DNA of 64,000 bases from Rhabdophis nuchalis (lineage: Eukaryota; Chordata; Lepidosauria; Squamata; Natricidae): assembly GCA_039707465.1 (NCBI GenBank), contig CM077648.1, positions 75,203,119 through 75,267,118 of the forward strand, in the 5' to 3' direction. A model generated the notes under the pieces. It did not search any database and was not told the origin of the DNA. It saw nothing but the letters and a program-made list of their open reading frames with translations. Position 1 is the first letter of the stretch, and every line of letters begins with the position of its first letter. This document shows positions 54,927 to 64,000 of the stretch, piece after piece. A program made the position numbers and the translations under genes.

Positions 54927-55294
54927 GGCAGATGAAATTGGAATATGTATGTGTATATACAATATACACAGACATACACATATACACTTCTGCAAAGGAT
55001 TTTAAAGTAACTATATATCCATGATATAAATTTCTAGTACTTTCCATATACAAGAATTAAATTTAGGTGAGGTGATATTGCGATAAAATAAGGGATATAA
55101 TAATAATAATAATAATAATTTAATTTATAACCCGCTCTCTCTCCCCGAAGGGACTCGAGGCGCGGCACAGGGAATTTAAAATACATATAAAATCACAAAC
55201 ATAGTACAATATTAAAATAAAATTAAACTAACCCTGCGCTAAAATCCCATATTAAAACTAAAAATTAGTCGTTAAAAACCCTAAAAACAGCTGA

Positions 55295-56904
55295 TTACCC
55301 CAGGCCGGCCAAGCAGAAAAAGTGTGTTTTTAATTTTTGACGGAAGAAGCGGAGGTCCGTAGTTGTTCTAATTTCGGGGGGAAGGTCATTCCAGAGGGTC
55401 GGGCCCGCCACAGAGAAGGCCCTTCCCCTGGGCGTCGCCCGCTGGCACAGCCTAGTGGACGGCACCCGGAGAAGTCCCTCTCTGTGGGAGCGAATCGGCC
55501 GCAGGGATGTATGGGGCAGGATACGATCCCGCAGATAGCTAGGTCCCGTGCCATGGAGTGCTTTAAAGATGATAACCAACACCTTGAAGCGCACCCGAAA
55601 GACGACAGGCAGCCAATGCAGCTCGCACAGGAGTGGTGTTACATGGGAAAACCTAGAGGTTCCCATAACTGCTCGCGCGGCTGCATTCTGGACAAGCTGA
55701 AGCCTTCGGGTGCACCTCAGGGGGAGCCCCATGTAGAGAGCATTGCAGTAGTCCAGTCGGGATGTCACGAGGGCATGAGTGACTGTGCAGAGGGCACCCC
55801 GATCCAATAGGGGACGCAACTGGCGGACCAGGTGAACCTGGTAAAACGCCCTCCTGGCCACGGCTGTCACTTGATCTTCCATGGACAGCCATGCATCAAG
55901 GAGGACGCCCAAGTTGCGTGCCCCATCCACAGGGGTTAGATGTTCACCCCCTATGGCCAGTGATGGAGTCAACTGGTTGTACCGGGATGCCGGAAACCAC
56001 AGCCACTCGGTCTTGGACGGGTTGAGTCTGAGTCTGTTACTTCCCATCCAGGCCCGCACGGCTTCCAGGCACTGGCACATCACCTCTACGGCATCGTTGG
56101 GGTGGTTTGGGGTAGATACATACAGCTGCGTATCATCAGCGTAGAAGTGGTACTCTACCCCAAAACAATGATCTCACCCAGCGGCTTCATATATGTGTTG
56201 AACAGGAGAGGCAAGAGGACCGACCCCTGAGGCACCCCACAAGTGAGGGGTCTCGAGTTCGACTTCTGCCCTCCTGCCAACACAAATTGCGATCGACCGG
56301 AGAGGTAGGAGGAGAACCACCGTAACACGGTGCCCCTCACCCCCAACCCCTCCAGCCGATGCAATAGGATACCATGGTCGATGGTATCAAAAGCCACTGA
56401 GAGGTCTAATAGGACCAGGATGGAGGAAGAACCCCCATCTCTGGCCCTCCAGAGATCATCCACCAATGCGACCAATGCCATCTCGGTGCTGTGCCCGTGC
56501 CGGAAGCCGGACTGGCGCGGGTCCAGATAATCAATTTCTTCCAGATGACGGGGGAACTGTTGTGCCACCACACTCTCTACAACCTTCGCCAGAAAGTGAA
56601 GATTGGAGACCGGACAGTAATTTACCAACAATGCTGGGTCCAGAGAGGGCTTCTTGAGGAGGGGTCTCACCACCGCCTCTTTCAAGACGGTAGGCAAGAA
56701 CCCCTCACTCAAAGAAGCATTGACCACCTCCTGGAGCCAGCCTCGTGTAACCTTCCAGGATGCCAGTACAAGCCAGGAGGGACACGGGTCCAATAAACAT
56801 GTGGTAGCTCGCAGTCGCCCACGTAACCTGTCCATATCTTCGGAAGTAACAGAGTCAAACTCTTCCCATAAAACTGTCTCAAGATCCACCTCGGGGCATC
56901 CCAC
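55295..56904 (-). pseudogene. L2-like reverse transcriptase, frameshifted
   Basis: Upstream part (56,904-56,155): [46 protein letters not shown] (motif A), [15 protein letters not shown] (motif B). After a small deletion in the IIRGFG segment the frame changes and continues through YADD (motif C, about 56,135-56,145), [59 protein letters not shown] to CLAGLG at 55,295. It would copy its own RNA at a nicked target. Confidence 0.9.
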
Positions 56905-57254
56905 TGGGCCGCTTTCGATGGAGGCTAACTCGCTCCGAATCTGAGCGATTTTATTCTGCAGGTAATCCCCAAATTTCTCTGCTCTACCCTGTAAAGGGCT
57001 TCCCGCACCCTCTGTTGAAGGAGGGAGTGGGTTACCCTAAACAGGGCGGCAGGGCAGTTATCTGCGGATGCGATGAGAGTGGCACAGTGATGATGTTTAG
57101 CCACTCTCAACGCCACAAGGTAAGTCCGTAAATGGACTCTCACCTGTGTTCGGTCAGATTCAGACCGTGTGGATCTCCATCTCCTCTCTAGGCATCTCTT
57201 GTGGCGCTTCATCACCCTCAGCTCCTCGGTAAACCAAGGAGCCTGGGTGGTTCG

Positions 57255-58182
57255 TCACCGCAAGTGAGGCCGCAAGGGCGCGACCCGATCCAAGGACCCC
57301 GTGGCCACAGTATTCCATGCGGCCACCAGGTCCACCGTCGGGGCGCGGGTCAAGGACACAGGTAATGGCCCAAGCACTGTCTGAAACCTATCTGGGTCCA
57401 TCAGGCGCTTGGGGCGGAACCATATAGGTGAATCAGGTTCCGCCTCCCCGCGGTGGGGTGTAGCGATTGAAAAGTCGAGCCGGAGAAGTGAGTGGTCTGA
57501 CCATGACAGGGGTATGATGGCTACGTCCCCTATACCCAGATCACTCTTCCATTGACCAGAGACAAAAATTAAGTCCAGCGTGTGTCCTCCTTCATGCGTG
57601 GGGCCCCAAATTACTTTGGTCAGGTCCATGGCCATCATGGAGGCCATGAACTCCCGAGCTGCCTCTGATGATTCGCCTACTGATGGCAGGTTAGAGTCCC
57701 CCATGACAACCAGTCTGGGGGTCTCAACCGCCATCGCGGCGATCACCTCAAGGAGCTCGGGCAGGGCTGCTGTTACATAGCGGGGAGCCAGGTATACAAT
57801 CAGCATGCCCAACTGCCTCCCTAGGCCCCACTTCACACAGAGGGACTCACAGCCGATGGTCTGTGGCACAGTGGTCTCTCTCGGCTCAAGACTTTCCCTA
57901 ACAATAACCGCTACCCCTCAACCCCTGACTAGGGCCCGTGGCTGATGAAAAGCGCGGTAACCTGGCAGGCACATTTCTACGAGGGGGAGTCCTCCCTCGT
58001 GGCCCAGCCAGGTCTCCGCTATTCCCACCAGGTCCGGCTCCCCCTCCAACACAAGGTCGTGGATGAGGGGGGCTTTGTTGACCATGGACCTGGCATTGCA
58101 AAACATCAGCCTCGGGCCCTGGCTCTGTAATCCTTGACCACCTAGCCTGCGGGGGTTGTGGCACCTGACCGTTTGCAACCAT
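57255..58182 (-). pseudogene. L2-like APE endonuclease, frameshifted
   Basis: LMFCNARSMVNKAPLIHDL and GIAETWL (N-terminal APE motifs, 58,120-58,030), GDSNLPSVG (about 57,690), THEGGHTLDLIFVSG (about 57,570) and SWSDHSLLRLDF (about 57,495) follow the order of the AP-type endonuclease; N of NARS, E of ETW, D/N of GDSN and the SDH His are all visible. A frame change near 57,900 separates the first block. It would nick the target DNA. Confidence 0.88.
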
Positions 58183-58516
58183 CGGCCTTATGCCCCCAAC
58201 CGGGAAGAAAAAACCTGTCTCCCATCGGACCTGCCCCTCCCTACGACCGTCTTGATAGATAGACCCTCAATGGAAACGACTTGAGTATCCCCCCTCTTAA
58301 TGGATCCATCCGCTTCCTTCCTCGGTCTGCTGGCTCCGCCCGTTCCCTTCTTAATTGCCTCAACCTGTCTACACCCTCCCCCCTCCCTGGTACCCCCTAA
58401 AATACGTAACAAATATTTACCTAGAAAACCCCTGAGACCACGCTTCGCCCACCTCTCCGGATTAATAAATAAAATATCAGCTACACAGCCAAAGTTAAAA
58501 AAATGTTCAAAACACT

Positions 58517-58860
58517 AACTTTGTTTGCAGATGTTTAAGCACACCTGGTCAAATTAACCTCAATGAATCCCTAAATGAATAGAAGATGATGTAACTATTT
58601 CTCTAAAAATAAATGCATGTTTATTATTTCTCTAAAATAGTTTCCAGATTCAAAATTAAAAAAAAAACCCACTGAATATAGCATGTGCAAATGTTTGGAA
58701 TTCCTTTGAGTCTGTATTTTGTAACACTTCCTTTGGCAGAAATAGCAGCTTCCACCTGCTTTTTGTAATCAATTAACAGTCTGTTTCTTGCTCTTATACT
58801 GCACTCTTGGATCAGTTTGCATCTACTGCATATCTGAGCTACCTCCACAGATTTTCAATA
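58517..58860 (-). pseudogene. Tc1/mariner transposase C-terminal remnant
   Basis: In - sense LLIDYKKQVEAAISAKGSVTKY (seen as IDYKKQVEAAI and SAKGSVTKY) is the typical C-terminal end of Tc1/mariner-type transposases, followed by ..IPNICTCYIQWVFF and the 3' flank. The catalytic core is missing. Confidence 0.65.
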
Positions 58861-59394
58861 ATATTCAAATTTCAAACCTGGATGGAGATTGTGAAAGCCA
58901 TAGCAAGAATAGCAATAGCAATAGTCATAGCACTTTGAGTTATACACTATGTCAGCCTCTGCTTTGCTGTTTGCTTTGGCTGCCATATGAAACCGGGAGG
59001 GAGAGGCTTTGCTATTGGGCTATGGGAATATATGGTGCAGGAGAGTGACTTGCAGAAAGGAGTACATTATCGCCATCTACTTGGCATACCAGTGGCTGGG
59101 GCCGTGCGGTGGTCAAGGTCAACGGTCCTGCATACCATCCTGATGATGCTCCTTGAAGATGCGGCCCACATGACACCTGAGGGGCTTGTGTATTGGACAA
59201 TGGGGTGGGGGTTATTGGGAAAAGGGGGTTGAACATATATTGATATATATGCTTTTCGCACCTAAACGCTTCAGACCTTGCTTAGCATCTATGCTATTCA
59301 TTTCATAACCAGTAAAAGTACTTTTAATTCCATCCAAAATGGAGTTGAGGGGTTTCTTTCTTGGTTATTGTTAGAAGCAGACCTGACATTCTAC
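58861..59394. other. Intergenic with a SINE tail piece and an unassigned repeat
   Basis: 58,905-58,955 (ATAGCAATAGCAATAGTCATAG) is a minus-strand SINE tail. 58,980-59,240 is GC-richer and may belong to an LTR or SINE I cannot name. Confidence 0.4.
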
Positions 59395-59725
59395 TTCATA
59401 GTGTTCTACAGCCCTCTCTAAGTGGTTTAGAGCAGGGGTCTCCAACCTTTGCAACTTTAAGTCTGAAGGACTTCAGCTCCCAGACTTCTCCAGCCAGCAA
59501 AGCTGGCTGGAGAAGTCTGGGAGCTGAAGTCCTTCAGACTTAAAGTTGCAAAGGTTGGGGACCCCTGGTTTAGAGTCAGCATATTGTGCCCAACAATCTG
59601 GGTCCTCATTTTACTGACCCTGGAATGATGGAAGGCTGAGTCAACTTTGAGCCAATCAGAATCAAACTCCTGGCTTTAGGTAGTTAGCCTGCAATACTGC
59701 ATTCTAATCACTAGGTCACCACAGA
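59395..59725 (-). mobile_element. tRNA-derived SINE, split by a MITE
   Basis: In - sense GGTGACCTAGTGATTAGAAT (tRNA head), GGAGTTTGATTCTGATTGG (B box region), GTTGACTCAGCCTTCCATC and ..AGAGGGCTGTAGAACAC; a common squamate SINE. The MITE 59,433-59,567 inserted into its 3' half. Confidence 0.75.
59433..59567. mobile_element. Palindromic hAT MITE, TCTCCAACC subfamily
   Basis: Perfect TSD GTTTAGAG (59,425-59,432 and 59,568-59,575). The SINE reads through cleanly when element and one TSD are removed. Confidence 0.95.
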
Positions 59726-60340
59726 TGTTATCATTCTATTATGCAATTACTTTAGTTTGATTTGGAGATTCAGACTGGTGTCCTGCTGAAAAATCCAATC
59801 ACTCCTTGATTTGATTTGATTTTTGATATGATTTTTTCACTTGCTGTGGAATATGTTGATTCTTAACAAAATATATATTTCTTTTTACCCACACAATATT
59901 TCTACGCAACAACTGCAAATTATAATAGAGCTTCAAGATTAACCTTAACCAGATTTCCCCCCCCTTCAAATTCTTCATTTTCTTCCTCAAAATGAATCTT
60001 TCATGGTCCAATATTTGTTTCATTAAATAAAGGTCATCCAGATTTTCTGTTAAATACTTGAAGTGATGATCTCTGTGATGAAGATGAGACAAAGGTTTCC
60101 TTTGGACATTCTCTCAAGCAGATTATTTTATAATTATATTATAATATTTAAAATAATAATTATATTATTTTATAATTATTTTATACTACAAGGGGTCTAA
60201 TTTAATGTAATATTATTAGATTGCTAATTGGCATTCTTGATATATATTTAGAAACACTAAAATGAAGAACTAGAGGAGGGATGTCAAACTGGCATCATCA
60301 TGTCATCGTCACATGAAAGCCATGAGTTCCGTTGTGTGAT
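59726..60340. other. Intergenic, nothing recognised
   Basis: Contains an AT-only stretch at 60,128-60,185. Confidence 0.5.
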
Positions 60341-60470
60341 TTTTTAAATATGTGTGTTAGTTTTATGAGCTGATCAATAAATAAATCAGGGAGACTAGTA
60401 TAGATCTATTTCGAGCTTTTTAGCTCTCATCAGCTAGCCTGTGGAACAATTATAGATACTAATCCTCCTG
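60341..60470 (-). mobile_element. Hammerhead-bearing small retroelement copy
   Basis: In - sense: hammerhead (60,437-60,395), then CTAGTCTCCCTGATTTATT and TCAGCTCATAAAACTAACAC. Upstream of the ribozyme lies an inverted piece of the family tail (rc of TTGTGGAACAATTATAG). Confidence 0.65.
60395..60437 (-). ncRNA. Hammerhead ribozyme, intact core
   Basis: In - sense stem I CTAG / CTAG, CTGATGA (60,433-60,427), stem II GAGCT/AGCTC with AAAA loop, GAAA (60,412-60,409), stem III ATA/TAT around GATC, cleavage base A (60,399). All invariant positions kept. Confidence 0.8.
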
Positions 60471-60522
60471 TCTCAGCTGATGCAATAAGAGAACCTGGCT
60501 GATACAATAAAAGAACCTGGCT

Positions 60523-60524
60523 AC

Positions 60525-60555
<31 letters not shown>

Positions 60556-60578
60556 TGTATGTATGTATGTATGTATAT
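60523..60578. repeat. (GTAT)n microsatellite
   Basis: About 12 units; 3' tail of the - strand hammerhead-family body. Confidence 0.95.
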
Positions 60579-60770
60579 ATATATTTGTGCCACAACACCC
60601 TGTTAAGCCCCAATTAAGAGAGGAAGCATACTGCTTTCCTTTTCTGCCTTTCGGCTCATCACCAGAGACCATCTAGACAAAAAGCTATTTAGTTCCGTTG
60701 TGTATTTTTTTTATATGTGTGTTAGGTTTTTTGAGCTGATAAATAAATAAATCAGGGAGACTAGGGAAGT
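60523..60770 (-). mobile_element. Hammerhead-family body starting at the cleavage site
   Basis: In - sense begins CTAGTCTCCCTG at about 60,762, exactly the 5' end expected after ribozyme cleavage, and runs through GGTCTCTGGTGATGAGCCG to TTGTGGCACAAAT and a (TACA)n-type tail (60,523-60,578). Joined head to head with the next copy through an inverted repeat. Confidence 0.65.
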
Positions 60771-60960
60771 ATTACATGTTGTGAGGCAGTTGTAATTGCC
60801 TCACATGTAATACTTCCCTGGTTCGAATCCCAGTAAGGGTATGGCTAGCTGATGAGAGCTAAAAAGCTTGAAATAGATCTATCCTAGTCTCCCTGATTCA
60901 TTTATTTATCAGCTCAAAAAACTTCACTCACTCACACACACACAAACACACACACACATA
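60763..60960 (+). mobile_element. Hammerhead-bearing small retroelement copy
   Basis: B-box-like GGTTCGAATCCCAG (60,820-60,833), hammerhead (60,845-60,887), CTAGTCTCCCTGATTC .. TTATCAGCTCAAAAAAC, then CA-rich sequence. Its left end is the inverted repeat GGAAGTATTACAT / ATGTAATACTTCC shared with the - strand copy. Confidence 0.68.
60845..60887 (+). ncRNA. Hammerhead ribozyme, intact core
   Basis: Stem I CTAG (60,845-60,848) / CTAG (60,884-60,887); CTGATGA (60,849-60,855); stem II GAGCT / AGCTT with AAAA loop (one G-U pair); GAAA (60,870-60,873); stem III ATA/TAT around GATC; cleavage base C60,883. Confidence 0.8.
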
Positions 60961-60971
60961 TATTTATATAA

Positions 60972-61470
60972 TATAAGATGTTGAGGCTCTATAAAAAGAT
61001 GTTGAGACTCTGGAAAGTGTACAGAGAAGAGCAACAAGAATGATTAGGGAAAAGGAGGCTAAATCATATGAAGAAGGGTTATAGGAATTGGGTATGTCTA
61101 GATTGATGAAAAAAAGGACTAGGGGAGACATTATAGCAGTGTTCCAATATTTGAGCGACTCCTTCAAATATAAGGGGGGGGGGTGTCAAGCTATTTTCCA
61201 AAGCACCAAAAAGCAAGATAAGAAATAATGGATGGAAACTAACCAAGGAGAGAAGCAACCTAAAACTAAGGAGAAATTTCCTAACATTGAGAACAATCAA
61301 CCAATGGAACAGCTTGCCTTCAAAAGTTGTGGGTGCTTCATCATTGGAGGTTTTCAAACAGAGACTGGACAACCATTTATCTAAAATGACATAGGGTTTC
61401 CTGCTCAAGCAGAGGATTGGATTAGAAAAACTCCAAGGTCCCTTCCAACTCTATTATTCTATCTATGTTC
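60972..61470 (+). mobile_element. CR1-type LINE 3' end
   Basis: Encodes the degenerate C-terminus (TLESVQRRATRMI-like, then GLSRLMKKRTRGDIIAVFQYL-like and NQWNSLPSKVVGASSLEVFKQRLDNHLSKM-like wording with changes) followed by the CR1 3' end AGGTCCCTTCCAACTCTATT and the ATTCTATCTATG tail. Confidence 0.85.
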
Positions 61471-61734
61471 TGTGACCTTTCTGAAATATTTCCATGTTCT
61501 CCCTCCTTCTGAACACTCGCTGTTGGTTCTGTGGTCTTCTCTCCTTTTTCCCAAGGTCATTCTCACATACCATTACATCACCTCCCCCATGGACCTCCAT
61601 CCCCCCTCCCCAATTACCAGGGGGATCTGAATGTGGGCTTTAAGAAAAAGTTGTATTGCAAGATATATTATAAAATGTGGAAAATTACCAGCAAACAGAG
61701 GCTTTTATTCCCTAATCATTTCCCAAGTAGACTA

Positions 61735-62150
61735 TTATAACTTGTTCTACATTGGCCTGCTCTTGGAAAGCATCCAGAAACTTCAACTGTACAAAATTTA
61801 GGCAGTTATGTGTACTCCTAGAATAGTACGCATTATAATTGGTCACCAGTTGCTTTTTGGTTCAATTTAAAGTGCTGATTTTAACCTTTTAACCCTTCAA
61901 GCCCTACATGACAAGGACCAGGTTATGTAAGGGGTCTCCCTAGTTATATCAACCTGCCTTAACAGGTCCTACAAAAGGCACATGTTTGGGACACATTTGT
62001 TTAAGTGATTTATATAGGGGCTTTTCTACATTCCGGAAGGCTGTGGCACCAGCCTTCAGGAATATCATTCCCCCTGAGGTGAGATTAGCCTTAACTCTTT
62101 TGGCATTTAGGAAATCCCTCAAAACATGTTCCTTCCAATACGTTTGGGGA
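61735..62150 (+). pseudogene. Old L2-like LINE C-terminal remnant
   Basis: Islands such as LLFGSI, TLQALHDKDQV and FRKAVAPAFRNIIPPEVRLA .. LAFRKSLKTCSF follow the order HQLPVxFRIQFKxL, TFKALHxxGP, FSxAAPxxWNxLPPExR, FRKxLKTxLF of L2-type proteins. Much more diverged than the other L2 copies. Confidence 0.6.
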
Positions 62151-62196
62151 ATCTCAAGGAAATGGGGATCCTGCAAGACAATTACACTGTGTGTAG

Positions 62197-63162
62197 CAGT
62201 GGTGGGATTCAGCCAGTTCGCGCCTATTTGGGAGAACCAGTTGTTAATTTTCTAACAACTTTCAACTTATTTTATTTATTTTATTTTATTAGATTTATAC
62301 CCCGCCCTTCTCCTTGTAAGGTCCCAGGGTGGCGCACAGGCAATATTAAAAACCATACAAAATTACAAAATACATTGTTAAAAAACTATTAAATTAAATC
62401 TCGTGCTAAAAGCCCTTTTAAAACCCTGAGAATTAAAAATTTATTTTGATAAAAGTCAGAAGCGGGGGGTTATGCTAGGCCAGCTTGTTGGAATAAATAC
62501 ATCTTGAGACGCTGGCGGAAGAGGCGAAGGTCGGTGGTGGTGCGTAGGTCGGGGGGGTAGGTCGTTCCAGAGGGCTGGGCCCGCCACAGAGAAGGCCCTT
62601 CCCCTGGGCGTCACCAACCGGCATTGCCCTATCGACGGTACCCGGAGAAGACCCTCTCTGTGGGAGCGGATCGGACGAAGGGATGTATGGGGCAGGAGGC
62701 GGTCTCGTATATAGCTAGGCCCCGAGCCATGGAGTGATTTAAAGATGGTCGTCAGCACCTTGAAGCGCACCCGAAAGGCCACAGGTAGCCAGTGCAGCTC
62801 GCGCAGGAGAGGTGTTATGTGGGTTTGCCTTGAGGCACCCTAACTTCTAAGCAGTTTGGAGAACTAGTTGTTGGAAGAAATCTCATTTTGTTTTTTTTCA
62901 TTTTACAGGGTTAATCCTGTAAGGAAGGTAGGAAGAAAACATTCTGGTGTTGTTTCTAGCCTAAACTTTATTGCCCTGCTTACATAAAACTGCCTCTCTG
63001 GTTAACTCTTATTACATCGTAACAGTTAAGGCGAAGCACCCATTGATGTGAGTGACATTGAGCTGGGCACGCGCACCCAGTCACATGACCACTGAGCCCC
63101 GCCTTCCCAGCTGGTCATTAGGGCAGAGAACCGGTTGTTAAATTATTTGAATCCCACCACTG
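62197..63162. mobile_element. Non-autonomous hAT, CAGTGGTGGGATTCAG family, with nested L2
   Basis: Termini CAGTGGTGGGATTCAGCC and ..TTGAATCCCACCACTG; perfect TSD GTGTGTAG (62,189-62,196 and 63,163-63,170). The L2 fragment 62,267-62,842 lies inside; without it the body matches 29,095-29,464. Confidence 0.93.
62267..62842 (-). mobile_element. L2-like LINE, 5'-truncated, nested in hAT
   Basis: RVRFKVLTTIFKSLHGSGPS to the C-terminus in - sense with 3' UTR CTCCTTGTAAGGTCCC and tail at 62,267-62,290. A one-base gain in a G run (62,550) shifts the last 30 codons. Confidence 0.88.
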
Positions 63163-63170
63163 GTGTGTAG

Positions 63171-63507
63171 GATGCTGGTTCATTTCCCCATGATCTTATC
63201 TACTGTATATCTGTGTTTTACATTGTTTTTACTTGTGGTTTTATACTGTAATTGTTTCAACTGGCTTTCTTATTATATGTCAGCTAGAGTGACATCTGTG
63301 AGATGGACAGCTATATAAATTTAATAAATTAATACATACTTAAATAAGATGCCTTGTGGTCATTTATCTCCTCTTATTTATAATTACATATTGGAACCAG
63401 ATAAATAGAAGACACTATGGATATAACTGTGGAGTTCAACACAAAGTATTATATACCCAGGATACAATCAAGTTTTAATTCTGTACTTGAAAATACATCC
63501 ATTGACA
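63171..63507. other. Intergenic, nothing recognised
   Basis: AT-rich, ends in a T/A-rich stretch at the LINE tail. Confidence 0.5.
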
Positions 63508-63940
63508 CACATTTATTTATTTATTTGATTTGATTTGTATACCGCCCTCTCTCCCGTAGGGACTCAGGGCGGTGCACAGGGATAATAAAAGGTACATCTA
63601 AATACAATAGATAAATTTAAAGTTAAATTAAGTAAACTTAAACTTGAATTAAAATAAATAATTAAGAAACCCTATTAAATGATAATAAAAACAAACTATG
63701 CCAGGCCGGCCGCATGAAAAAAGTAAGTCTTCAATGCTCGATGGAAGAGGCGAAGGTCCGTGGTAGTGCGAAGGTCAGGGGGGCAGGTCGTTCCAGAGGG
63801 CTGGGCCCGCTACAGAGAAGGTCCTTCTCCTGGGAGCCGCCAGCCGGCATTGTCCAGCGGACGGCACCCTGAGGAGGCCCTCCCCCTGGGAGCGGACAGG
63901 TCGGATGGGGTTATGTGGGAGGAGGCAGTTCTGCAAATAA
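63508..63940 (-). mobile_element. L2-like LINE, strongly 5'-truncated
   Basis: Tail and 3' UTR (CTCTCCCGTAGGGACTCAGG) plus about 70 codons (LLPHNPIRPVRSQGEGLLRV .. SVAGPALWNDLPP). A third tail variant among the copies of this window. Confidence 0.82.
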
Positions 63941-64000
63941 CCATATAACATAATATCATGAAAACAGTGTTTATGCAGAGGTATCTGTGTCAAACAGCAA

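Larger units (their letters stand above)
55097..58440 (-). mobile_element. L2-like LINE, nearly full length
   Basis: Longest copy in the window (about 3.3 kb): (ATT)n-type tail at 55,097-55,120, 3' UTR with CTCCCCGAAGGGACTCG, reverse transcriptase, linker, endonuclease and a short 5' region up to about 58,440. It lies tail to tail with the + strand copy at 53.2-54.9 kb. Frame breaks near 56,155 (about 5 bases lost just before motif C), 56,910-57,250 and 57,900. Confidence 0.9.

Overview
The window is a piece of a vertebrate nuclear genome, most probably a squamate reptile (snake or lizard). It is AT-rich, has almost no protein-coding genes, and is dominated by several LINE clades (L2-like, CR1-like, L1-like, an older unassigned clade), lizard-type tRNA SINEs, many small hAT transposons, a GC-rich Ty3/Gypsy element, a Penelope-like element and long tetranucleotide microsatellites. 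The only host gene I can support is the 3' end of TPH2 (neuronal tryptophan hydroxylase 2) on the + strand: its last two coding exons at 5948-6081 and 6189-6363. Everything left of 5948 is TPH2 intron; everything right of the 3' UTR is intergenic.

Layout. 1-5.9 kb: two L2-like LINE fragments, an ATT tail, a short L1 insertion with clear target-site duplication (TSD) and a 78-bp tandem array built from a palindromic hAT MITE, all in the TPH2 intron. 5.9-6.9 kb: TPH2 end with a GC-AG last intron and a MITE hairpin in the 3' UTR. 7-21 kb: MITEs, SINEs, L2 fragments and a 2.6-kb internally deleted L1-like insertion (15,689-18,300) with a 16-bp TSD. 21.2-26.2 kb: a Ty3/Gypsy element on the - strand with two LTRs that look identical. 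26-46 kb: nested hAT elements, CR1, L2, a Tigger-like element, a composite hAT element that carries a piece of the TPH2 3' UTR (38.0-38.7 kb), and an ancient LINE reverse-transcriptase pseudogene. 47-51.2 kb: a nest of hammerhead-ribozyme elements around a Penelope-like element whose 5' end is a head-to-head inverted partial copy. 53-58.5 kb: two long L2-like LINEs tail to tail, then a Tc1/mariner remnant. 59-64 kb: SINE, a second cluster of hammerhead elements, CR1, an old L2, and a hAT element with an L2 nested in it.

Most notable: (1) three small hammerhead-bearing repeats (47.5, 60.4, 60.9 kb) keep an intact catalytic core, and their stem I pairs covary, so they look like true self-cleaving retroelements rather than chance matches; (2) a palindromic hAT MITE composite bounded by one 8-bp TSD has captured 121 bp of TPH2 3' flank at 38 kb; (3) about a dozen and a half MITE copies let the target preference of the source transposase be read directly (usually TA at positions 4-5 of the 8-bp TSD, as in the Buster branch of hAT). 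All family names rest on motif recognition; no database search was run.
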